Positions 51,441 to 61,838 of a DNA stretch of 64,000 nucleotides are shown here, in pieces; positions within the stretch are counted from its first letter, which is position 1, and every line of letters begins with the position of its first letter. Location of the stretch: positions 10,510,855 to 10,574,854 of the forward strand of contig NW_020653945.1 of the NCBI RefSeq assembly GCF_003589595.1, written 5' to 3'. The position numbers and the translations under genes are program-made. The notes beneath the pieces were generated by a model. That model had not been told where the DNA came from and ran no database searches. It saw nothing but the letters and a program-made list of their open reading frames with translations. The stretch is from Hyposmocoma kahamanoa (lineage: Eukaryota > Arthropoda > Insecta > Lepidoptera > Cosmopterigidae).

Positions 51441-52897
51441 CGGTATGGCTGATGAGAAGACTCGACGTAGTTTTCCAAACGCTGCCCAGCCAAGCTGAAT
51501 CCTACGCGAACCCAGCGGAGGTCAAATTGTGCAAAATAGCCGCGCTTGTGTCGGATAATATTTTCATTATTCCCATTTTCCCAATTCTTTTTTATGATAT
51601 CAATTATAAAAAAATGATAAAATAAATACCACAAGCGCAACTACAGTCACAGACACCACCACTAAAAACACCCGACTCGTGTTTTACCTTTCTTCGAGGC
51701 ATCCTCAGAGGTTGTTGATTGTTTAACACTCGGCCGAAGAATGAGCTCGCTCTGAACGGTTGGTCATATTTATCCATCGTTAAAATCTCTAAATACCCGC
51801 AATAACAGTGATGGCGCAACATTCAATTGTTCATTTGTTATATGTACATACTGCATTGTAGTATCTAATTGTTTCAATCTGTTCTAAATTAATTACCTGT
51901 TGTGTAAAGTATACTACGCTACGAAAGCTTTGACCTAGGTTATCCACTTCCAGATTTTGGACACGCTATTCGATTCCCATTGAAAAAAAACCTATAATTA
52001 TGTTTCCAAAATTTTGGGATACAGCCTCACCAAGTTCTTTAACTATGCCAAATTTCATTATAATAATATGTAGTTTCTTAGAAATATAGATTATGGCATT
52101 CAGACGGACACCTAAGTCAATTTTTATTTCATTTGTCCCAATTATGTATGTATCTACATGTAGTATGTTACTGAAAGTACTTTAGTATGATATAAGAAAA
52201 TGAATACGTACTATAATGATATGCGATTTTCGGTATTCGCTTAAATCTCATGACCCGACAGTTCATAAAGTCAATTTGACACGTGCTGTACACATCGTTG
52301 TATTCATTACTTATGTTGTCAAACATACACACTTCCCAATGGAGCGGACTGCAACATAAATGGTAAAATCTTATTTACGTAAGTTATTCACTTGTTTAAA
52401 AAGTTACTGAACTCATTACAGTGATTCTGATATCACGTCATAAATTCGAATAAATTGTGCAGAAAGTGATATATTAATTTCGTTGGTTATAGATATTCAT
52501 ATACAGGGTGTAAATTTGAGACGGGGCAGCAAGGCCAGCCACCTTAATCGTTGTAGTTACAGGAAAACGGTTCTAGAAGGCTATCCACGAATTTTGAAGA
52601 CGTTTTGATTAGCATTCACAGATTTTGAAAAAATGGTACAGTTAGCAAGAAAAAAGGTAGTTTTTACAAAACTTAAATGCCATTCGATCCGGTCTCTGTT
52701 AAGGATCAATAGTCTCTATGGGACCAATTGAAGTAAGAGTACTAGAAATGTAAACTTTTTACCATACATTTTGTAGGGACATATTTAGTAATTAGTTATT
52801 CTTACTACATAGTTAATCTATCTGCCTAATGTCGTGGCCATATTAATTTTGTATGAAAGGGGACTTATATTATGGATGTGGATTATTTTGTACTCAC
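51441..52897. other. no gene recognised
   Basis: 51604-51822 on the minus strand is an open frame (RMPRRKVKHESG) that I could not place. 52500-52760 begins ACAGGGTGTAAATTTGAGAC and may be an old transposon end. 52040-52130 resembles the decayed tail of a LINE. Confidence 0.4.
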
Positions 52898-53114
52898 GTA
52901 TACAAATAGCATTTCACATATCTTGTTGAGCAGTCCAAATTTAGTCCACGTGTGTGCTTCTCAAGGAATTCATTGTAGTCTACTCCGTCAAACGTGTAAC
53001 GTGCCCTTGTCGTTCGAGTTCTACGAGTTCTGCGGGTCGTAGTGATGGTGGTATCGTTGTCGATGGAGGGTTCAGTTGTTTTTTTTTGCGCTTCAGTGAA
53101 TGGTACGTAAAGCT
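52898..53114 (-). CDS. possible internal coding exon of an unidentified minus-strand gene
   Basis: On the minus strand, TTTTCAG precedes 53114 and GTGAGT follows 52898, good splice borders. Between them exactly one frame is open for 71 codons, starting LYVPFTEAQKKTTEPS, through a Thr/Arg-rich run (about residues 19-36), to YTFDGVDYNEFLEKHTRG and CSTRYVKCYLY. The other two frames have stops. A second acceptor, CAGAG two bases in, would start it in phase 0. I do not recognise the protein. Two cysteines spaced by seven residues end it. Partner exons are uncertain. Confidence 0.45.
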
Positions 53115-53682
53115 CTGAAAATATGAAATGCTGTATTTAATAGATTAAAGCAAATAGAATCGGGTAAATACGTAAACTTGGATACGAGGGAATACTAATG
53201 CAAGGTAGGTAGTACCTTTCTTATGCAACTGATCATGCGGTTGGTATAACAACAGAATTATAGAAAAATTTCGTGTCGTGTTCCTGTAACTCAATATAGA
53301 ACGAATAAAATGCACTCTTTCTAGCTGTTATTACTTCTATTAACATAATGCATATATTTAGTTTAGGTAAGATACCGCTAGATGGCGTTGAACCTTTTAT
53401 ACAATTTTCTAAAATGTTCTATTAAGTTGTTCACGGAAATGATACTGTGGAGTGATTTACAAATAAAAACGTGCCATTGGAACATACAGGCTGTTTTATT
53501 TTTGGGGCACTAGCTATTCTCTAAGGATGTACCCAAAATATATGTTTTCCATTCTACATTTTTTATAACAAGTATAGGGTCATTTCTCCTAGAAGGGCTA
53601 AGTTCTCTGACTTCGGCGGTCGAATTTTTTTCTTAATTTCAGGAAAAACATTGAGCGAGAAGGAAAAAGAACTCAAACTTAC

Positions 53683-53760
53683 ATAAGATTCCGTTAATTG
53701 GGCAATTAGATTCTTAATAGTTAATGACAATATATTTGATCCACCGAATTCAGCTACCAC
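53683..53760 (-). CDS. possible upstream minus-strand exon
   Basis: 26 codons, VVAEFGGSNILSLTIKNLIA then QLTESY, between TTAG and GTAAGT on the minus strand, phase 0-0. It would join the exon at 53114 only through that exon's CAGAG acceptor. The upstream pyrimidine tract is poor, and GAATTCGGTGG motifs recur nearby at 54403 and 54640, so it may be part of a repeat. Confidence 0.25.
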
Positions 53761-54108
53761 CTAACTCTGAATAATTCTACAAAAGGTACAATTTTTGTAT
53801 AAAATATTATGAAAAAGGCAATAAAAACATTCAGTAATCTACATAAACATTTACTTATTTTATATTTATTAAATCAAGCTTTAAAAACTAAAATTTATTC
53901 ATAAATCGACCACAACAACGTAAACAAATTTACCTTATAACTATTAATTCAAGTCAGTTTTCAGTTTGGCAGTTCAACCTTTTTTCAATCACACAAAGTA
54001 TTCCCGTACCTCTTTATAAAAAAAAAATTTAGAACGCAAGCCGTAGCTGCAAAAGCAATCAATTTTTTTTCATTACTTTTCATACATGATGAGGTAATTC
54101 ATGCAATT

Positions 54109-54294
54109 TCAAAATCTTTCCTTCTGCTTTTTCTTCGCATACCCCTGTCTATCTTTTTCTTTAAACCTTTCGTACATAATTGAATCATTTTTTATTTTTG
54201 CTTTTCTAGCACGTTCCTTCATCTTCTTGATTTCTAATTTTTCTTTTCTGTTTTGATTTTCCTTATTCATTTTCACCGGGAAGCAAATAGTCAT
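54109..54294 (-). CDS. Lys/Arg-rich helical ORF, possibly transposon-derived
   Basis: 61 codons with the run KKMKERARKAKIKNDS then YERFKEKDRQGYAKKK. Charged tandem motifs of this form (R..K.KND..YE..K.KDR.RY) occur in many insect transposon-derived or uncharacterised proteins. Whether this is a fragment, an exon or chance is open. Confidence 0.3.
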   Translation of the reverse strand: MTICFPVKMNKENQNRKEKLEIKKMKERARKAKIKNDSIMYERFKEKDRQGYAKKKQKERF

Positions 54295-54554
54295 ATAAAA
54301 TTGTGAAAATCAATAATATTAACTAAATATTTATATGAAAAACCCGTATAAAATTCTTGCTTTTCAAAGAAAATATGGCGTCGATGGCAGTTTTTTCCGA
54401 ATTCGGTGGGAGCTTTTCTGAATGCGGTGGTATAAAATCCACCGAAACCAAGGCCACGGGATTCAGAAAATATATATTTTTTTAGATTACTCGTAAACGA
54501 CAATACTTGTAAAACCAATAAATTGTTATTATATTCTAGTTGGTACAACATATA

Positions 54555-54836
54555 CTATAAAAAATATGACATACAACCATAATATTCAGTTTTTGAAATA
54601 TCGTATACAACGTTGAATTCGTTGTATATCAACCTGGACCAAATCCACCGAATTAGATATTTACACGCGAAAAGTCCTAAAATCAGCAACAAATCATCCA
54701 CTGGTCTCTTCAGCCGCAGAGGCGTGATGGACGAATAGTACGAACGAATTGCGAAGCTTCTAAAATGCTTCACTTGTGATGTGTAAACGTGATTAGTAAC
54801 AACCACAGAATTCTCGCCTAAGTCTGGGACACGCAC
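54555..54836 (-). other. open frame of unclear status
   Basis: Minus-strand frame starting at a GTG with RVPDLGENSVVVTNHVYTSQ and later PLRLKRPVDDLLLILGLFAC, then a possible GTAAAT donor near 54663. Composition in the first 55 codons is protein-like, but there is no ATG and no family match. Confidence 0.25.
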
Positions 54837-54839
54837 CAG

Positions 54840-55560
54840 TCTTGTTATTGTGATAAAACTATTGTCTAGTTTATTGTGAAATTCAAATTATAAGTACTAT
54901 CATCAAATTTATTATACGCGAACTAAAGTCTAATATTGATATACAGTTTCAATTTTGAGAAAAATGTATTGTTATTTTTCTCATGCCACTGTTGTCAGGC
55001 TTTAGGCATTTCGGTTTTTTTTTCCATTAGGTCCGAAAGGTTTGTTGAGAAGATTTTGTGCTCTCTAGTTAGCTTTCGACCCATATTATACACTGTATTT
55101 TTTGTACATTTTTATTTTGATAAATAAGTGGAGTTTAGTACACGGACACAGAAAATTGCAGCTTTGAAGAAATGCCCATAGACATGTTATTTCTTCGACA
55201 TCCATTTTAAAAATGAGCTGTTTGTATGTAGAATAAAGTCGCGGGCGACCAGTCGATTTAGCCGCTAAGTCTGCGATCGCTCGCAAATAGTTGCTTAGTG
55301 GAAAATAGCTCTTAGATTATTTAAGGTAGTTGTATGTACGTCGACGGTATCCTAGAATTACCATACTCAGCTTTCCTAAACAGAAAGACAAGGGCACTAG
55401 GACTTCACGGATTTAGAGTTTCCATAATGATGCTGTTCGGATTATAGTACTTATTAGGTATTAACATTGGTAAAATATTATCGAAAATGAAAATACAACA
55501 TTTGTTCTGTGTCTGAATGGAATAAAATATTTTTGTATAATATATCTATTTCAAGGGTCA
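54840..55560. other. no feature recognised
   Basis: AT-rich intergenic sequence; short frames only. Confidence 0.45.
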
Positions 55561-55564
55561 CCTA

Positions 55565-55767
55565 CTATTGTGAGCATTACTGCGTTCCGTTTCTGAAAGG
55601 AAAAGTGCTAAAAACTGTGAAACTTTATAGGGTAGCGGGCGCAGTGGCAGTGCCCCGCAGGTCTTTGCGATTTAAAGCTCTAAGCGGCACTGCAACTGTA
55701 ATGGATAGGCATGTCTTTTACCCCCAGGCATACGACTTGTTCATCCCGCCACTTGATCTCATATAGA
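55565..55767 (+). repeat. family A repeat, plus
   Basis: TATTGTGAGCATTACTGCG to CACTTGATCTCATATAG; lacks the first 90 bp. Confidence 0.8.
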
Positions 55768-55983
55768 AAAGTAACAATTTCATCAAAGTATTTGATGAGT
55801 TTTTTATTTGTACCCATAAATATAGGATTTGTATTTTTAATATTATACTAATTTATATCTTGATATGATTATAGACACTGTAGTGTAAATACAAACGACT
55901 CATTCTAAACATAATTTTAATAAGTACATCCTACATTTCATAGCTACATTTATTACATAATTGTGAGTCTGTAAAACCTTTTT

Positions 55984-56225
55984 TTTATGATACCAAGTGA
56001 GGGACGAACAAGTCGTGCGCCTGGTGTTAACCGACATGACTGTTCATAGTAGTTGCAGTACCACTTCTTCTAAATCGCAAAGGTCGGAGTCTGAAGGACA
56101 CTGCCAATGCGCTTGTCACCCTGAGACATAAGTTGGCAAGGCCTATGTGCCTGTAATTGCACTGGCACCTTAACCCTTTAAAACTGGAACCTTAATACTC
56201 ATTCTATTGCTTGGCGGCAGATATG
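55984..56225 (-). repeat. family A repeat, minus
   Basis: TTATGATACCAAGTGAGGG to TTGCTTGGCGGCAGATATGG. It faces the previous copy across about 215 bp. Confidence 0.8.
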
Positions 56226-56599
56226 GGCAAGTTGGCATTATTTCTCGCGAACTATTTCACGAGAAACTCTATTGCTACTATTTTGATCACAGTAGTACTT
56301 ACCATAAATTAGAGCGAAGATTAAAACGAAAAGTGATAAAGAAGATTTCATTTCTCATGCGAGTGTTTTCAGGAAATATGACTTTTCTTCTGCAGAGCAG
56401 TGTAGTATCAGTGTGTAGTTCATAATCGAAATCAGTCATTACAGTTGGTAATTAACGTTACATACACACGATTTAAGATTGCACGATCAGGGATGCTATT
56501 TAAAACGTTAATTACTCCGTTCATATTTAAGACCCTGATAAATACAGTTGTAATATCCATTGCAAAAGGAACGTTATCCTTTATTTCTGTCATATAATT

Positions 56600-56935
56600 A
56601 TTCATCACTCTTCGCTGCTGTATCCTGTAGGATACCGATAAGTAGGCAACTTACAGCGGTGATCAAGGCTCTATCTATCTTCGCTTCTACTAAACCCAAG
56701 TAATTTGTAAGAGTGGTTACATACGGCGATTTTAGCAGCGATACAAACGCGCGACTGCATATATGCAGTCTTTTATGTTGAATCACTAAAAACGTGCATC
56801 GCGATTGTATCGCTGCGTAAGTCGCGCGGGTGTGTAAAGATAGACGATAAGTGACTGCACCACTACTACATCGCGACGGAATCGCTGCAGTCACTATGCT
56901 AAAAGTCGCGTGTTAGCGCTCTAAACCTTTTAGCT
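56600..56935. repeat. GC-rich patch with iterated TCGCTGC/CATCGCGA motifs
   Basis: CATCGCGATTGTATCGCTGC at 56798 and CATCGCGACGGAATCGCTGC at 56869 are near copies, and GACTGCATATATGCAGTC at 56753 is an 18-bp palindrome. This looks like a DNA-transposon end with subterminal motifs. Confidence 0.45.
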
Positions 56936-57179
56936 CGATTGACTGACTAAATTCAAGGCGACCATTGGTTTTTGGCAGCATCACTCCATACACGACTGGA
57001 CTTATGCTTGGTTGAAGCAACTGTACCGGCGTGAAGTAACGTTTTCATAATAACATAATACATATCTTTTTGGTGTAAAATGTTTAAATTATAAAAATTT
57101 TAAACATTTAAATGCCGTAGCCCTTATATCTTTCCAAGGACTGTAATATTATGCTTAAGTTCCCATAATATCCAATTTT

Positions 57180-57375
57180 TTTTAAATAACTCTACAAGTT
57201 TGTTATAATATTATTAATAAAAATATTACAAACAAAGAAAAAATCTTTAGCCGCGGTATGGCGAGGTTTTTGTTCACCCAATCGATTGCCCCAAAGTGAT
57301 GCTATGGAGAATCGAACCCACATCCTCATCTATCGCCCATTGTGCAAACCATTTGACTACCGAGGTCGTCAAATA
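57180..57375 (-). mobile_element. tRNA-headed SINE, family G/H-like
   Basis: Minus strand: ACCTCGGTAGTCAAATGGTTT (A box), GTGGGTTCGATTCTCC (B box); the tail (AACTCTACAAGTTTGTTATAA, TATTAATAAAAATATTAC in plus orientation) resembles family G. Confidence 0.7.
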
Positions 57376-57474
57376 AAAACGTTAGGTAAGTGACAAGCTA
57401 ATATAATAAATTTATGGTGTAAGTTTTATCAGTACAATGTATCGAGTTCTTAGGTATTCGCGATTGTTACACGT

Positions 57475-57575
57475 AGGAATGAAACTATTTTTCCGGATTT
57501 AAATCGCGTATATTTGTTTTTTCAAACAAACCGACGTTTCGGGCCCTTTACAGGTCCCATGGTCACGGTTGACCA
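57475..57575 (-). repeat. family C repeat
   Basis: Almost base-for-base the complement of 38240-38342, including CGACGTTTCGGGCCC and CCATGGTCACGGTTGACC. Confidence 0.8.
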
Positions 57576-57644
57576 ATACAATGTACAATGTATTTTATTA
57601 ATATAATACACTAACTGTAAATGCGTTGCAATACCACTGAAACA

Positions 57645-57725
57645 ATGTGGAATCCCCAATTCACATTGGGTCAACGTGGTGGATAATAGCCTTAACCTTC
57701 TCCCTTGAGGAGATATCCTGAATGG
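57645..57725 (+). repeat. non-LTR 3' tail, partial
   Basis: GGAATCCCCAATTCACATTGGGTCAACGTGG and TAGCCTTAACCTTCTCCC are a decayed copy of the tail at 32525. Confidence 0.6.
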
Positions 57726-58220
57726 TGGGAGATAATATTTTTCGCAATCTGATGAATATTATTATTATTTCATTGGAGTGCCACAAAGGTGTCACACATA
57801 ATTTTTTATGTAATATGTAAGTTTTCTGCAACAGTTTAATTTTTCTGACATTTTTTTCTTCAAAAGTATAATTTTCTAACAATTTTTCGCGGGAAATCGT
57901 TATGGTGGCCATTTTGAAACTCTTGACTTATCAACGGGGGAAGTTGAATCAGGAGAATATAACCACTGTGATGTCGAATTATATAGTAGCTGTAAAATAG
58001 TCATAGAACTTTTTTTAATAATAAGGTAGCACCAGCCTGCATCACAAGAACCTACAAGTTGCTGTCAGCCAACAAACCTTGTCAATTTTTTTCAAACAAT
58101 AGGTTGCAACATATTTTTGTATACTTGATCCTATAGTTAAATCTTTTGTATTGTTTCAAATATACACATTAATCTGTAAAAAAATATTAGTATATAATTA
58201 CTTGTTTGTTTAATAAAATA
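57726..58220. other. no gene recognised
   Basis: The minus-strand frame 57661-57912 begins MATITISREKLLENYTFEEK from a good-looking ATG at 57910, but it runs into the LINE tail and has no further support. Confidence 0.35.
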
Positions 58221-58620
58221 NNNNNNNNNNNNNNNNNNNNNNNNNNNNNNNNNNNNNNNNNNNNNNNNNNNNNNNNNNNNNNNNNNNNNNNNNNNNNNNN
58301 NNNNNNNNNNNNNNNNNNNNNNNNNNNNNNNNNNNNNNNNNNNNNNNNNNNNNNNNNNNNNNNNNNNNNNNNNNNNNNNNNNNNNNNNNNNNNNNNNNNN
58401 NNNNNNNNNNNNNNNNNNNNNNNNNNNNNNNNNNNNNNNNNNNNNNNNNNNNNNNNNNNNNNNNNNNNNNNNNNNNNNNNNNNNNNNNNNNNNNNNNNNN
58501 NNNNNNNNNNNNNNNNNNNNNNNNNNNNNNNNNNNNNNNNNNNNNNNNNNNNNNNNNNNNNNNNNNNNNNNNNNNNNNNNNNNNNNNNNNNNNNNNNNNN
58601 NNNNNNNNNNNNNNNNNNNN
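58221..58620. other. assembly gap, 400 N
   Basis: Gap in the 3' intergenic part, same nominal size as the gap at 45931. Confidence 1.
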
Positions 58621-59099
58621 AAAGATATGTATCTTTATACATTAAAACGATGAGACTATTCGTTAGTTGATGAGATTTGTACATACAAAAAAAGGAATAA
58701 TAAGGAAACTAAGCCTATTTATTTTAAAATAATGTCTCCTATGTGTATTTCATGTATATAGGAAGATTATTTTGCATTTAAGATGTAGAAATACGTTATT
58801 GGAGTATCTACAACCTTCAGGTTTAATTTTATTCCACTTTGTATTACGCTTTCTAACTTCTTATTCATATAAAAGTGTACGACTTAAAAGCGTACCTATA
58901 AAGGCGGGATGTATCGATTGTTTCGGCTGTAGATTGTCTGTGTAGAGAGATACCGGATGAATTTTGCATGCAACCCACGACAATGGCCATAAAACCGGCG
59001 TAGAGATGCAAAGGCGATCCAAGCTATTCCTTGTAAATAGCGTTATCCGACGTTTTGATTCTTTTTTACATAATACACACGGAGTAAATGATACATAAT
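58621..59099. other. no feature recognised
   Basis: Unassigned intergenic sequence with no long ORF. Confidence 0.45.
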
Positions 59100-59365
59100 T
59101 ATAACTTTAAAAAAAACCAACTTCATAAATTTGTGGAATAACATCTAGATATTTGACAAGTTTTATTGAAATCGGTTAACGGATAGTGGAAGAAATCCAA
59201 TAAATTGGATACATGCCCTAATTTACCATCCTTAGAGGTGGAATATTTTCTTCAAATTTGTATGGAATCGGTTCAGAAATATCGAAGTATACGAGTAAAA
59301 AAATGTACAAAAAATACAGTCGTATTGAGAATACAGTTGTATTGTCCTCCTTTTTTGAAGTCAGA
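59100..59365 (-). repeat. family D non-LTR tail, minus orientation
   Basis: TTTATTGAAATCGGTTAACGG, CCATCCTTAGAGGTGG, AATATTTTCTTCAAATTTG and CCTTTTTTGAAGTC are the complement of the family. Confidence 0.7.
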
Positions 59366-59635
59366 TAAAAACTCACGTAGTGATCTTTCTATATTATACT
59401 TTGCACCTTTTTTGTGTAAGATTGTGTATACTTGGTACTTGGTGCAACGGGCTGGTATCCGCAACTCGACGACAAAGCGCCTAATTTGCGTGTAAGATTG
59501 TAAGATTGTGTATATTTGTCTCTTCACCTTATGGTAAGTGAATATGTAGAACAAATATTCAGAAAGGTTTCAATTTCACTCGGACACTGGCTGCAATATG
59601 GATTTTCTGTTACTTCCTATACATAGCTTCCTAAA

Positions 59636-59821
59636 ATGGCTTGCACAGATGAAATAAGATCCATAAAAACGGTTTCAGAGCAGCCGCCTGAAAGCCCACC
59701 CCCTCTGAAGACAGGGACTGAAATTGCCGCTGCACCTGACTTGCCTACCAATGACATTTTTATATTGCTATTTGTTTTGGTCTACGGACTCGCCGGTGTC
59801 ATATTTAATAATAAAAAGTAA
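59636..59821 (+). CDS. small ORF with acidic/proline-rich N-part and one membrane segment
   Basis: ATG after CTAAA; 61 codons. Polar, proline-rich first part (SEQPPESPPP), then a hydrophobic segment about residues 40-57 (IFILLFVLVYGLAGVIF) and a basic end (NNKK). The stop TAA overlaps a possible donor, AAAAA|GTAAAG at 59815-59820, so it may be a first exon rather than a complete protein. No family recognised. Its composition is protein-like, but a chance ORF is not excluded. Confidence 0.35.
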   Translation: MACTDEIRSIKTVSEQPPESPPPLKTGTEIAAAPDLPTNDIFILLFVLVYGLAGVIFNNKK

Positions 59822-59988
59822 AGTTTACCAATGTCGTATAGGTAGGTAGAATGTTTGTAAAATTATGAACTCATAATTAACTGAATTTATTTTCACTTTC
59901 TATAAGGGATATGGACTTTTTTTCCAAAATTAGGTCATTATTAATATATATTCGCTATATTGAATTACACATACTATTACATGTACAA

Positions 59989-60049
59989 ATATTTTATTGA
60001 CAATGAAAGGTAGGCGGTGACATGAACAAAAATGTAGCATATTTCCAGC
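59989..60049 (+). repeat. 61-bp direct repeat, copy 1
   Basis: Matches 60424-60484 at 59 of 61 bases (ATATTTTATTGACAATGAAA ... ATATTTCCAGC). Confidence 0.9.
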
Positions 60050-60423
60050 TAAGTATGCATCAGGTCCTCACTCTAAATTTTGACGAGGAACTCTGGTGGC
60101 CAACAGCTGGTCTATGTGCCTCTTCCAGACTTCTCCGGTGTAAGTTTGAAGGTCGTAGTGTAGTTGGCCCAAGTTCCTTCTTATTGTCGCCAACACCCAT
60201 TCATGACCAGTGGGCATGTATTTCCGAGCCTGACCCTCTAACCCTCAAGGAGAGTACGTAACGGACATCGAACATTGCGTGTCAGAGGTGGAGACGTGGT
60301 CGTTGTTGATTTAACAAAATAACGCGTGTAAGTTGGTTCCAATTGGTCTCCGAAACACCATTTCATAGGGACTGATGCCAGTTGAACGACGTGGTGTTCT
60401 CCGTAATTGGGTCTTAATAATTG
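60050..60423 (-). pseudogene. Ty3/gypsy-type integrase C-terminal fragment
   Basis: On the minus strand, remnants in more than one frame give TPRRSTGISPYEMVFRRP (end of the integrase core) and, after a stop, GHEWVLATIRRNLGQLHYDL and VWKRHIDQLLA, which match the GPY/F module of Ty3/gypsy integrases. Frameshifts and stops make it inactive. No LTR was identified. It sits exactly between the two 61-bp direct repeats. Confidence 0.7.
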
Positions 60424-60484
60424 ATATTTTATTGACAATGAAAGGTAGGCGGTGACATATACAAAAATGTAGCATATTTCCAGC
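60424..60484 (+). repeat. 61-bp direct repeat, copy 2
   Basis: See 59989-60049; two mismatches (GACATGAAC against GACATATAC). Confidence 0.9.
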
Positions 60485-60824
60485 CGTATGTATAAATCAA
60501 TTATCAACCCATTTATATGTCTTCTTATTGGATACGGAACACGAGCTTCCAGAGGTTCAAATTCAAGTTGATAAATAGGCTTATTCTTGTTATTTCTTCA
60601 ATCATGTTTCGGCTATGTGTGTTCTTTGGAAATGAATTCACACAGAAATTGCGTTTTAAAATTAACGACTATATAATTTATTCGTCTCTCATCATAGTCA
60701 ACCTATGTATACGTGTCACTGTCGAGCACGGGTCGCATCTCAGGGAGAGGTTACGCCGTAGTCCGCTACGATAGCCCAACGCGGGTTACGGACTACACAC
60801 GTTTTCCAAGGGTTCTCAACCTTC

Positions 60825-60985
60825 TTCGACATCCAGATTTCATTACGATGTTTTTTGCCTCACCGAAAAGCTCTTGATAAATTTCTAATTAAATTCCAAG
60901 TAACTCAGAGGCGCGAACCCGGATTCAAACCCACGGCCTCTGTTTGAGATGCGGTAAGTCAAACCATTAGGCTAACACGGCTTTA
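60825..60985 (-). mobile_element. tRNA-headed SINE with LINE-like body, family K
   Basis: Same layout as 33480-33648: minus-strand GCCGTGTTAGCCTAATGGTTT, GGGTTTGAATCCGGG, then AGAAATTTATCAAGAGCTTTTCGG. Confidence 0.75.
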
Positions 60986-61052
60986 TGATACTTTTCTTTA
61001 ATTTAAAATATTTGAAAGTGTCGACAATAACACCATATGTGACATAGCGCAC

Positions 61053-61308
61053 AAGTAGTAGTAGTAGTAGGGCTCCTTGTGAAAAAGTTCGTCCAGGTAA
61101 GTACTGCCACAATAACCTCTTTCTGCCGCCAAGCAGTAATGTCAGCATTACTGTGTTCCGATTTTGAAGGATAAGGATAAGGAAATTACAGGTACATGGG
61201 ACTTGTCAACTTAAGTCTCTTTGCGATTTAAAGCTACGAGTGGCATTGCAACTGTTATGGACAGGCGTGTAGCTTACTATCAGGCGCACGACCTCGATAT
61301 TATAAAAA
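61053..61308 (+). repeat. family A repeat with GTA microsatellite start
   Basis: GTAGTAGTAGTAGGGCTCCTTG to CTCGATATTATAAAAAAAC; part of the middle is missing. Confidence 0.85.
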
Positions 61309-61836
61309 AACAAGGTATATTCTTGCAGCTGTATATATTTATTTATATTTAGGTATATTACATATTATTTAGGTAGGCATTAACGGCAAACGTAAACAGT
61401 GAGACGGGTAATAATCCGGCCTGTAACTCAACAGGTATTAACTGTGATCACGATGACCGCTGTCCGTACGCTCGTAAATTAACATAAAGCGCAGTTTACG
61501 TCGATTTATAACCTTGATAATGAAGTGTTACGCACAAACTACACTGTATTGAACTTGCTCGTGTGTTTGAACGCATGAATGAAATGATATATCCTTTATT
61601 GTACTTTGAAAGATTACAACGACAACACATTACAGTAATGTAAGTATCATAGAATAGGCTACTGCACAATAGGCGGCCTTATTGTTAAGCAGCAACGTCT
61701 TCCAGACAACTTTAGAAAAAATTGTGCAACAAAAGAATGTCTTCTAATGAATGTCTCCTTTTGTATGCCGCAAGGCGGATCACTTTAATAAAATTTTGAA
61801 GCTTCAAAATTTAACCTTGTGTTCTTGTAATGCCTC
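61309..61836. other. no feature recognised
   Basis: AT-rich flank of the mariner element; 61580-61790 is moderately protein-like in composition but without an ORF. Confidence 0.4.
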
Positions 61837-61838
61837 TA

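Noticed and set aside
56598..56894. 98-codon minus ORF as a gene
   Set aside because: It spans the iterated CATCGCGA/TCGCTGC block and has no protein-family signature or splice support.
58187..58684. Long ORFs of 154-165 codons
   Set aside because: They consist almost entirely of N from the assembly gap.
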